This document shows positions 37,301 through 49,300 of a DNA stretch of 64,000 bases, piece after piece. The stretch comes from Ochotona curzoniae (Eukaryota > Chordata > Mammalia > Lagomorpha > Ochotonidae). The notes below the pieces were generated by a model. It was not told the DNA's origin and made no database searches. It saw only the letters and a program-made list of their open reading frames with translations. Location of the stretch: positions 496,001 through 560,000 of the forward strand of contig NW_024466307.1 of NCBI RefSeq assembly GCF_017591425.1. The letters run 5' to 3'. The position numbers and the translations under genes are program-made. Within the stretch, counting starts at the first letter, position 1; each line of letters opens with the position of its first letter.

Positions 37301-40300
37301 GCACCCACTCCAGGTCACAGTCAAGACTTACCCACTTATAGAAAGTCTTGCTCATTTGGCAAACATTATGCACAGACAGTGTGGCAAGATTCAGAGTCAC
37401 AGAACTGTCTGACAGAAATGCAACGTGAACTGCATGCAGTACCTTCAGTTTTCTAGTAGCCACAAAAAGTGACAAGCAGCATGCCCTTTTCTGTAAATCT
37501 TTTATTTAACTCATAAATATGTGAAACATTACTTAGCATGCCATCAAAATTAAAATATGGTACAGTTCACATATTGAGGGGGACTGAGGCCTCAGAACTG
37601 GCATGTGGCCAATGCCATTGCATCCCAGCCTAGCTGTGTGGGGGTCCGCAGAAGCACTTGGCGAAGCCCAGCACATGCTACCAAGTTCACTGAACCCTGG
37701 GAAGAGTGTGGGTGCTCGTGGTATTGTGAACGGACAGGACCCCGAGGCATGGCCGGGGAACCTGGACTTCCCAGTCAGCACAGCTACGGGGCAGACAGGC
37801 TGGGCATGATTGATGGGCCTTTGGATTGAAGATGCTTGCTTGAGGATGCTGGAGCCAGGGGAAGTCACAGAGGACAGCTCGCTAAGAGGCCCTTGGGAGC
37901 CCTGAAGCAGGCGCTTCTCACAGACACACCCTGATGGAGGGCTGTGTGTATTGGGGACAGGGTGCAGGGGATTGTATGAGGAGTCGGGGGGCTTTGAGGG
38001 TGGCAACTGAGGGAAGGGGTCTGTGGGTTGCTGACCAAGCTGGGAGGGTTGTCTCTGGTGTTCTGTGGCTGCAGTTGTCATCATTGGTGCACTGCTGTTC
38101 CTTGCTGGTCATCTGACTGGCACACGAGGCCACCTCCTTCCTGCCTCCCCCAGGAGACTCGGGTGTGATGGAGCAGAGAGCATCGCATGGCTACACTAAG
38201 CAGGTCTCCCACGGTGGGGTTCACTGGTGTACACTTCCTGGGTCCGCCCCCCCCCCCCAGGAGTCAACACATCTCCCAAGGTGGAGTCTGCTGGCTTGTC
38301 CCCGAGGTGGCACTCCCCTGAGTATTCTCCCCGAAGCAACGTCTTTATGTCCCCCTACATGTCCTCTTGAGGTGTGGTCTGCCCTGCTCACCAGTCGGAC
38401 TGTGGACTGCCCTCTGTCTGTGAGCAGCCCACTGCCCAGGACATGCTGCAGCGCCATCTGCTGGCAGTGAAGGAGACCATCCCATCTTGAGCTTTGGGTT
38501 TTAAGTTGCCACTGTCCAACACTGTGGGGCAAAAACGGTTTTTTGATGTTTACTCTAGGGCATGCTGTTATTTTAATGCACATACTCAAACACTTGCCAG
38601 CTTCTTAGATCTAATTTTAACCTATAAAGTTAAAAAGAAGGAAGAATCACAGTAAATTGGGAAGGTCTGTGGTGTAGCTGTTCTGTATTCACTGCCATTT
38701 TGAAATTTGTGTTAATGAGGCAGTCTCCAAAATGTTCATAGAAAATGCATATTAAAATATATACATAATTTAAGGTCCCAGCGCAATAGCATAATGGTTA
38801 AAGTCCTGGGGGACCTTGTAGGACAATTTGCATCAGCATTTTTATGCAGTTCTGATTGGTCCGTGTTACTGTGGTGTTAGTACTGCAGCAGTCTCCGCAG
38901 CGGAACACCATGGATGTCCTCTTATTAAAGGGAGGACTCACCTGAGCCCCAGGTGCATTCACATACCTGCTCTTTTCAAATCCATGGACTCCTGGTTTCT
39001 CTTGGTGGAGCTGAGTTGGGATGTGTGCTGGTCCCAGGACTCCTTCTGGAAAAGCTCCCCCATTTGCTGTTGGTGCACTTGGAGATTCCAGGGTAAATTG
39101 CCCTGAGTAATAAACTTATGAATTTGTGAGTGTCAGAAGCAGCCAGGGAATCTGCTTCTTGGAAAGCAGATTGGTCACGGACCAGTTTTGGGAAGCAGGG
39201 CCAGAGGTGCCATCTTTCCTTCCACCTCTGGCCATTGGCTCTGTGCCTTCCACACAACAGCACAGTGGGTGCAGGCAGAAGGAGGCAGGACAGAATTTCA
39301 AAGGAAGACATGGCTTACTGTGGTTTATGTAGCCCTGTGGTTACTGTATGTATATGTGTATGTGTGTTGCATATATGTGTGTGTATGTGTGCCTAGAAAA
39401 AAAGCAGATACATGAGTGGCATTAGTTCACTCAGCCACCCTGAACTCTTCCAGGACGTGCAAGGCTGTGAGAGTGGTAGGCAGCGAACGGAGCAGAGTGC
39501 CTTGTGGACTGCTTAGGATGCTCTGGTGCTGCAGGGAGAGGAGACTGCCAGACGTGGTCCCAACCCCTCCTCGGCCAAGACCCCATGCCTTCACCTGCCA
39601 AGACCCTGTCCCCTCTGCCAGGACCCCTCCACTTCATCTGCCAAGACCCTACCCCTCACCATCTTGGTCCTCGGCAGGGTGGAGCTTCAGCATGGGTTCA
39701 GCCTACCAGTTCCACAGCTGGCGTGTGTTCGTGGTGGTCTGCGCCCTGCCCTGCGTCTGCTCTGTGGTGGCCCTCACCTTCATGCCTGAGAGCCCACGCT
39801 TCCTGCTGGAGGTAACCCTAGCTCCTGTGTTTACCAGGTGGGGTTTCCTATGTAGCAGTGCTGCCCGTGCCTTTGGCTGGTGGCTTGTCTTCTGATCCTG
39901 GAGCCATGGAGGATGCAATCCTGCTTCCTAGAGGTGGCTAGACTAATCCCTGGGGGTGGAGGGAAGTGGCCAGGGTTGGGGAGGATGAGACTGTCACCAA
40001 GGCTGTAGCTCAGCACAGTTTGAGCAGCTGTTCTGGTATAGTTGTCAGTACAGCATTGTGATGTGTGTAGTGTGTACTGACCATGTGTGTTAGAGCCCCC
40101 TGCATACTGACCCTGTGTGTGTGTTAGAGCCCCCTGCACACTGACCCTTTGTGTGTGTTAGAGCCCCCTGCTGTACACTGACCGTGTGTGTGTGTGTCCT
40201 GTGGTACAGGTGTGTGTGCTCCTCTCATCTCTCACAGCCATGCTCCTCTAGGTGGGGAAACATGATGAAGCCTGGATGATTCTGAAGCTGATCCATGACA

Positions 40301-43300
40301 CCAACATGCGGGCACGTGGGCAGCCTGAGAAGGTCTTTACAGTGAGTACTTCATCCCACTCCAAGGAACCAGCCCTGCCTGGTGGCAAGCATGTATCCAG
40401 AGCCCCAAATGAGCAAGGAAGCTGGGGAACCAGAAAGTCACCCACAGCACAGGCAGAGGTGTGGGGGTTGGGACTTGACAGCACAGGCAGAGGTGTCGGG
40501 GGCTGAGTTGTCACCCACAGCACAGGTAGAGGTGTGGGGGGCTGGGCTGTCACCCACTGCACAGGCAGAGGTGTGAGGGCCTGGGTCGTCACCCACAGCA
40601 CAGGCAGAGGTATGGGAGGCTGGGTCGTCACCCACAGCACAGGCAGAGGTGTAGTATGGGGGACTGGGTCATCACCCACAGCACAGGCAGAGGTGTGGGG
40701 GGCTGACATGTCACAGCACAGGCAGAGGTGTGGGGGGATGACAAGTCATAGCACAGGCAGAGGTGTAGTGTGGGGGGCTGGGTCGTCACAGCACAGGCAG
40801 AGGTGTAGGGGGCTGGGTCATCACCCACAACACAGGCAGAGATGTGGTGGGGCTGACAAGTCACAGCACAGGCAGAGGTGTAGGGGGCTGGGACTTGACA
40901 GCACAGGCAGAGGATGTGGGGGGCTGGGTCGTCACTCACAGCACAGGCAGAGGTGTGGGGGGCTGGGACATCATACAGCCAGGCAGAGGATAGGCAGCCT
41001 CTAGTCTGTTCAGGAGTCGAATGGGATCAGTCCAGTGGTGACACCCTCACCCCCTCCATTGTGGGTTCAGGCCATGACCCTGGGCTCAGGCTGCCTCAGC
41101 TTCCCAGCTCAGGACCTACAAGGGTGCCCTTGTGGCTCTGAATGGTGATCAAGTCCTTGTGGGGCTCTTTCTGCACTCTGCCCGGGTGCTGTCCCCATGC
41201 TCACTTGCCGCGGCTCAGCCCTGGGATCCAAGCAGCCGGGGGCTCCCAGGTAAAGCAGGTATGTTGGGCTTGGCTTGTCTCCTGCCGGATCACCTGAGCT
41301 GGTGACAACATTGGACTCAGTTGAGGGCAGATGCAGGAGGCCATGAGTGCTGGATACGTGAGGGTCCCAAAATGTTCATGGAAACAATGTGTTCAAAAAA
41401 ACCTGCCTTTGTTTTGCACCAAAATAAGCATATATGTTACTAACCCTTGATTTTCCACAAACTTTAAAGTGCCCTGTGTACTTCACAAGCATGGTGAACA
41501 GGTGGGGAGAAATATATCTAATTTATAAGGAGACAGAAAGTAGAATCTTAAGAATGGAAGGGGCTTGGTGCTGTGGCATTGCAGATAAAGCTCCTATCTG
41601 TGGCTCCAGCATCCCATAAGGCCACCAGCTCAAGTCCTGGCAGCTCTACTTGCCATCTAACTCCCTGCAGTTGCACCTGGGAAGACAGTAGAGGATGGCC
41701 CAAATCCTTAGGACCCTTTACCCACGTGGGAAACCCAGAAGAAGCTCCTGGCTCCTGGCTTCAGATGAGCTCAGCTTTGGCTGTTGCAGCCATTTGGGGA
41801 GTGAACCAGCAGATGAGATCCTCCACCCTTCCTCTCCCTCTTTCTCTCTCTCTGTCACTGTACCTTCTGGCTAAGAAAATCTTGGAAGGAAGAGCTGTGT
41901 TAGCTCCTAAAGAACATGACTCAAGGACACCAGGCAGACTCAGGCCGTCCGGGGTAGTAGCCTGTGGTTTTTGTACAATTGGTGGGAATGGACAGACACC
42001 CTCTGTAGGTGTGCAGTCAGGGATGTTCCTGGTAAGCAGAGCCAGGAGGTCGTGATGTGTCCAGGAGTCCACCCTCTCTCCCCATTTTCAAACAGAGGCC
42101 TGAGGAGGTATGTGAGGAGCTCCAGGCCCATGGGCATCCCTGCCAGGGTTAGAGGGAAGCAGAATGGGACAGAATGACAACCTTGGCCACCTGCATGCAG
42201 CTTGATCCTCCCATCATACGTCTTCTTCCTTGGGGTGTCCACAGATCCCCCGCTAGGTCTCCTCTCTAAGGCTTGAGATGTGATGTTTTCCAGGCCCCTA
42301 CTTTCCACTCACTCCTCTAACTGAATGTGCTCCTCAGCTGTCATCAGAGTGTGTGGGACTGAGTCCCAGGCGTGTGGCAGAGGCTCCAGGGCCTTTCCAG
42401 CCCAGAACTCACCCCAGGAAAACCTGAGCCTCCCCAGCCCACCTGGCCCCTGCACACTGGCTGAGCACCAGCACCACCCTGTCCAGCCCTCTCCCACTTC
42501 CTGCCTTAGCCACAGCATGGCCATGGCACTGCTGCTGATCACCCAGCCCTGACCCTGCCTTCCTGCCATCCACTCTTTGGAGGAATAGCTGTGTCTTCCT
42601 GCTGCAGCCTGCTCTGGTTTCTGCAGTCTTGTTGGGCAGCTGTAGATGAAGAGCCTACCCCTATAGAGATGCCGTCCCTTCCTCCTGCCCCTCGACCCAC
42701 TGCAGGCATGTTGACCAGCCCTGGTGCCTGGACTATGGAGGAGGAAGGGCTGATGGAAAGGGGACAGTTGTAGGCCAGATGGGTCAGATGAGGAGGTAAG
42801 GGTCACCTGGTTGACCTGGGGCTCACCCAGCAGGTCACTCAGTGTGTCACTGTTCATGGCTGAAAGGTGGGTGTGTGGCTCTCACTGATCTGGTTCCCCC
42901 TTCCTATGCCCCCTCTTTCTGGGTGCTTCAGCCACGGTCCTGGGCCCCTTTCCAGCAGGTTTGGCATCAGCCACCTGGGGAAAGCTCAGCCCAGTGTGCT
43001 TGGGAAGAGCTCGGTTCTGTATGCTCAGGGAGAGTTCAATCCTGTATGCTTATATGCTCAGGGAGAGCTCGGTCCCATGTGCTTGGAGAGAGTTCAGCCC
43101 CATGTGTTCTGTTGCTCTCCAGGTGAACAAAATCAAGACCCCAAAGCAGGTTGATGAACTGATTGAGATTGAGAGTGACACAGGGACCTGGTACCGCAGA
43201 TGCTTCGTCCGCATCCGTACAGAGCTCCATGGGGTAAGCAGTGTGTGCTGCATGTCACAGAGAGGGTGGAGGAGAAACCTGGATCCCTGCCCAGGACACG

Positions 43301-46300
43301 CAGCCTTGGGTGGGGAGAGAGCCCTTACATCTCAGGAGGGGAGGGGGCCTCTAACAGGGCAGGGGTTTCATCCAGAAGTTGAAACGTGTAGTTTTCTGTG
43401 GCCTCTGGCCTACACAGGTTGAGATGAGCTGTGATCCCGAAAGGTGGTGATTTTATCAATCAATTTGATATTGTGTGATTTTGTGTAACAAAATAGGAGG
43501 GATGGAGGGGCAGGTGTATCAACTGTAGTTGTTAAGTTGTGCTGTCTCTCAGATCTGGCTGACTTTCATGAGGTGTTTCAACTACCCAGTCAAAGAGAAC
43601 ACCATCAAGCTCACGGTGGTCTGGTTCACATTGTCCTTCGGGTAAGTCAGGCCTGGAGCCCAGGCAAGCCACGGTGGTCAGTGCCTCCAGTAGCTCCTGT
43701 TCATGCTGGCCTAGAGGCTAGGGCACAGACCCCGGGCAAGCCTTGGTGGTCAGTGCCTCAGGCAGCTCCCACTCACGCTGACCTAGACTAGGGCACGGAC
43801 CACAGGTGAGCCTCAGCAGTCAGTGCCTCAGGCAGCTCCCATTCATGCTGGCCCGGAGGCTGGTTACCTGCTCAGGTGTACATAACTGACTAATCAGTGA
43901 CTCCTGATCTTGTTGGACAGCTAGGGCAGCCACGCTGTTTGCACTGGTGGAGTTCAGGGGTTATGCTCAGTTCCCATGTGTGAATAACTTGGGGGTCCAC
44001 TCAGACCACAGTGCAATGTGTGAGCTCAGCACAGGATACTGGGTTCCCCAGGCAAAGCAACTCTGGCCTGCAGGAACTGTCAAAGGGTGTGGAGGCCCCT
44101 CTGCTGCTATGGAAGCCCCATGGTACCTGGGGTGCTCCTCTGCAATGTGCTGTGGCTCAGCATGGGGGTGCAGGGCCTAAGCCCACCCTACCCTGCAGAT
44201 ACTACGGGCTCTCCGTATGGTTCCCGGACGTCATCAAGCACCTGCAGTCAGACGGCTATGCACTGCTCACCCGTAATGTTCAGAGGGACAGATACGCCAA
44301 CTTCAGCATCAACTTCACGATGGAGAACCAGGTCCACACGGGGATGGAGTACGACCATGGCAGGTCAGTGCCCGGGGACGCCCAGCCTGCCCCTCTCTCA
44401 CAGAGCGTGTTTCTATGTCATCTGCCTGACACCCCGGGATGCCCAGCCTGCCCCTCTCACAGAGCGTGTTCCTATGTCATCTGCCTGACACCCCGGGATG
44501 CCCAGCCTGCCCCTCTCACAGAGCGTGTTCCTATGTCATCTGCCTGAGGCTGTATCCCACAGGCTGTGCTGTGCCTTAGTCGTGGTACTTGCATGCTGTG
44601 TTTGAGTACTTGTAAGCAGGATGTCAAAAGTGGGTACACATGTGTCCATAACTGCTTCTTGTTGGTGAGGCACTGGAGCTGAAGAGATGGGAAAGCAAGG
44701 AAAAGGAAAGAGAGGAGTTAAGATGCAAGAACTTGAACAATCCCTGGGTGTCAGGACTTGGAAAACACAGACTTTGTCAAAAATAGGTTTAAAAAATACG
44801 TAAAATCATCAAACTTTTGCAGGACAGGAACTGGCTCAGCAAGGTGAAAGATCCCGTGGGTGCAGGATACTATTCTAATCAGCAGTCGTGTGAGGCCCGG
44901 GAGATGCCAGAAACATTCCACTCTCCCCAGGACACCCTCACTTGAATCTCCACTTAGGTCTCATCAGAACTTTTAACAGCAAGTGCCCAGTGGTTCGAGA
45001 GAAGATTCCCTTTGTTGAAGAAGTGTTGCTACTGCAAGAAAAAGTTCTAGCATGTTTGTAGTGATTGTTGAAGTCCTCAACTGGGTACACAACTATGGCT
45101 TAGAGGGTTTTTTGCCCTAGCAACAGGGTAGTTTAGAAGTTTATAGAAAGCGGAGCTGGAAGGTAAATTTATTTTGTAGCAAAAAGAAATTTGGAACCCA
45201 CACTGTGAAGTTTATGGAGAGTGCACTTGATGAAAAAGCTACAGAATTGTGGCAGTGCCCTCGTGTTCAGCCTCTATACTTGCATGTGGGTGACTCTGCT
45301 CAGAGCCCCTGGATGGTAGTGGGCTCGGCCTGAGCTCAGCAGGCGAGCATCCCTCCCCTGACCCTGTGTGCACACTGCTCATCCTAAAGAGAGTTCCAGA
45401 CACACTGATGACCCTGACCCTAAAAAGAGTTCCAGACATGGTGATGACCCCTGACCCTAGTGAGAACCGGACACAGTGATGACTCCTGACCCCAAAGAAA
45501 GCCAGACACAGTGATGACCCCTGTTCCTGTCCACAGAGCCCCCCACAGAGGGGCCACTGTTTTGTGATTTTTTTTTCATGACCACAACCCTCTTCTCTGC
45601 AAAGAATGCCCTGACAACACCTAAGAAGATGCTGAGAGATTTTGATATCCTTCCACCTAGTTCCAGAAGCAAGCACAGCTCCCGTGCTTCTCCTTGGCCT
45701 GACAGATACCTGCTGGCCAGAGGGAAGTGGGCTGCTGGAGTAGGTGTGTGAACCTCGGGCACCTGGTGCTATGAAGGAAGCTTAATGTTGGACATGGGGC
45801 GACCCCTGCAGCAGCTGCTTCTCTCATCAAAGCTGCAGAGTTCTGAGACTTTCCCTTGGTTGTGTGTGGAAGGTTCTTAGTTTAGGAGTTGGGTTTTCAC
45901 TGTATGTGTTGGGGAACACACCCTGAAGTAAGAACTACTCACCCCAAGCAGAGTCTTTTCACATGCAAGGATAGGAATCAAAATAGTACCACAGGTACTT
46001 GCTTACCCTGCGCCTCAGTTCAGACCCCAGGACCTTCTGCTGGTAACATGAGAAGCTACCTGATGGGGTGCAGAGGCGTCCAGAGGGCTGTTGGAAGACA
46101 AGGCGACTACATGAGGAGAGAGAAGGCGTGTAGACACCCACACACCCATGACCCTTGCCTCCAGCCAAGTCTGTGTTGCTTCTCTCACCTGTCTGACTTG
46201 ACCTTGAGCTCTGGTAGACAATGACAATGACATGGATTTCTCTGTGTGTTGAACAGGTTCTTGGGAGTCAAGTTCAAATCTGTGACTTTCAAGGATTCCA

Positions 46301-49300
46301 TGTTTAAGTCCTGCACCTTTGAGGATGTGACTTCAGTCAATACCTACTTCAAGAACTGTACCTTCATTGACACTGTTTTCGACTACACAGGTAGGGAAAC
46401 ATGGTAACTGTGACCGTGCAAGCAGAGCAGGTTGGGGGCTGAGACCCAGGTGCAGACAGATGAGTCCCATCCTACACTAGCCTGCAGCACTGGGCTTGTC
46501 AGATTTAACGCAGTTCAAGTGCCAAAGTCAAAGTGGGCCAGAACGCAGCTCCCCTGTAGCTAGGTACCCCCCTCCTCCATGGCGTGAATGTGTTGGAGCT
46601 GAGCTATCCTAGACACAGCACCCCTTCCCCGTCATGGCCATGTTGGACTGATCTAGCCTAGACAACACCCCTGCTCCATCATGGTCATGTTGGAGCTGAG
46701 CTAGCCTCCAGTTGGTGACCCTGGCTTCCCTGTCTGGTGTCCAGCACAGACCATAAACTCAGTCAGGAAGCTGCTCAGGAAGTCCAGGAGGGAGACAAGC
46801 ATGACAGAGCACCTGTGTGCGCTCTTCCCTGTTGGGACTCACTGTCCACTCAGTTGTTCCTGCTGAGGCCATGCCTGCGGGATCAACTGCAGGGCACCTG
46901 TGAACCCAGGGTCATCCGACATCACAGCTGGACCTTCGCAACTCACACCTGGGAGCTGACGTGTGGCCCAGCTGGAGATCCAGTGTCAGCTGTGGCCAGC
47001 TCTTCACAGGGCACTCTGCCCAGTTCCGGTGAGGCCCCGATCAGATAGGAAGAAAGGGTCTGATTGTCACAGCTCTTAACAGAACCTACCACTCCTTGCA
47101 GGCTTCCTGAGGCAGCTGCCCATCTGTGTGGGCTGCCTCAGCCCTGAGTCCTACAGTGGCAGCAGTGGGCTCATTGTGTGCACTTTAAGTGCAGAGTTTC
47201 TGTGGTTGTGGTGTGGAAGCTGCTGGTGCCTGGATAACGGGATGGTCCTCCAGCAACAAAGCAAGGGAAGGGTCAGCTGTGGCCAGCCTCAGCACACAGG
47301 AGACCATTGGACTCTAACTTAACTCACTCCTTTATTCAGCAGGTATTTCCCTCCGGTGTTTTTACCTTGTGATATTTTTGGTTGAGCTCTGTGCTAAAGC
47401 CAGAAAAGACAAAAAAGCCAAGCTGGCCCAGGCCTGAGTCCCATGGTTCTCCCCAGACTTCCAGTGGGCTCCAGCTGACCCTCAGGAACTGATGTGTGGC
47501 CTCTACTGCTGTTGTCCCCACAGATTTTGAGCCATACAAGTTCATTGACAGCGAGTTTCAGAACTGCTCCTTTTCCCACAACAAGACGGGGTGCCAAATC
47601 ACCTTTGATGATGACTACAGTGCTTACTGGATCTACTTCGTCAACTTCCTGGGGACGCTGGCTGTGCTGCCGGGGAACATTGTGTCTGCCCTCCTGATGG
47701 ACAGAATCGGGCGCTTGACAATGCTGGGTAGGCAGTCTGCTTCCTGGGAGGGAGAGGGGCCAGGCCCTGAGACCCCTGGCTGCCCAGGAGCAGGCCCAGG
47801 GCCTCTGATAACAACTGGCTGCTAGTGCGACTCAGCCTATTTACATGGCACAGAAGCAGTTCTCTCAAGTTGTCAAGCATAGGGTCAGTTACATGTGACT
47901 GATGGGCACTTTTCCTCTAGTCAAGCACTGCGCAACAGGCATTTCACATTGACTGCTTCAGAAGGTGAGCACCTTGGGTGCAGGTGGGCACCCCTGGGCC
48001 CAGACCTTCTTGATGCCCAGTCTGCAGCTTCCCCTAAAGTTCAGTTTTCCTGAGAGGTCACCGAATCCCACAGTCCCTTGTCCTCACCACTCCCTCGCCC
48101 TGTCGTCAGTGGGCAAGCTCAGGCTTTATGTGGTCATTGGCAGGTGGTTCCATGGTGCTGTCGGGGATCAGCTGCTTCTTCCTGTGGTTTGGCACCAGTG
48201 AGTCCATGATGATTGGCATGCTGTGTTTGTACAATGGGCTCACCATCTCTGCCTGGAATTCACTGGACGTGGTCACAGTGGAGCTGTACCCCACGGACCG
48301 GAGGTATGTGGAACGGTTCTAGGCGGATCACTGAAAAATCACAGACTAGCAGAATACACTTCCCAGGGAGCGCACACCTGACGTTCTGGGTGCTACAGAT
48401 GGCCTGGGGTGTGGAGCCCTGAGTGGGACTGAACACAGAGCAGGAACACGCAAGAGAGTGGAACCCCTAGAGGGAGTGAGCACGCAGTGTGTGCATGGCA
48501 GGAGTCTTGCTGCTCTCCTCTGGGTTTCTCAACCATCAGTCTGGAGGAGTGGCAGTGAAGTAGTGAGGATGAGGGTATTGTTGAGATTAGAGTGAAATGG
48601 AGATTTAAGTACAATATAATTGAGGTTAGGGTGTGACTGGGTTGAGATTACAGTTGGGGTAGTGTGTAATGAGTCAGGGTGTATATGGGGTTAGGATGTA
48701 GCTGGGTTAGTGTATAACTGGGGTTAGGTTTAATGGGGTCAGGGTATAACTGGGGTTCGAAGTAGTGTATAGCTGGGGTTGGCATGTGGCTGGAGTTGGC
48801 ATGTGGCTGGAGTTAGGGGCTAGCTGGCATTGGCGTATTGCTTAGGATTAGTGTGTAGCTGGGGTTGGGGTGTGAAGGTTGGAGCATAGCTAGGGTTAGC
48901 ATGTTGTGGTAGCCTACAGGTGTTGGGGCTCACAGGAGCTGACACTCCTGCCATGGCGGGAGGTCTCCATCATTTTGGGGTGTGTGGGTGAGCCCTGTCT
49001 GAAGTACCCACAGGCATCTGGGAGGATCTTATGACCATCCTGATTTGTTGAGAACCATCCTCCAGTCCTCGTATGGAGACCTAAGGCTGCTCTACATGCC
49101 ACGGTTGGCCTGGAGACAGGACTGGGGTGGCACCTAGTGCTGGGCCTCTGAGCTGCAAGGACAGGAGCCCTGTCCTGCTTGGAGCCAGGTGACATTCAGT
49201 TCGCATGGTGCTGCCACACTGGTGAGGAGGCCACCCCCTACCTGCTGCTGTTTTCTTTGTGTACCTCACACATGGTGCTACTGTGTTCCGTGTACAGTTC

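Larger units (their letters stand above)
29778..39677 (+). other. SV2C: SV2C intron 4 (largest)
   Basis: 9.9 kb, GTAAGA...CTCGGCAG. It holds eight SINEs or fragments, a split L1 ORF2 remnant, a minisatellite, an L2 fragment, a duplicated unclassified repeat and a candidate cryptic exon at 36088-36179. Confidence 0.9.

Noticed and set aside
40248..41004. Open frames of over 150 codons on both strands in intron 6
   Set aside because: They run through the 39 bp minisatellite, whose unit is often a multiple of three and lacks stops. Opposite strands are open at once and there is no domain.
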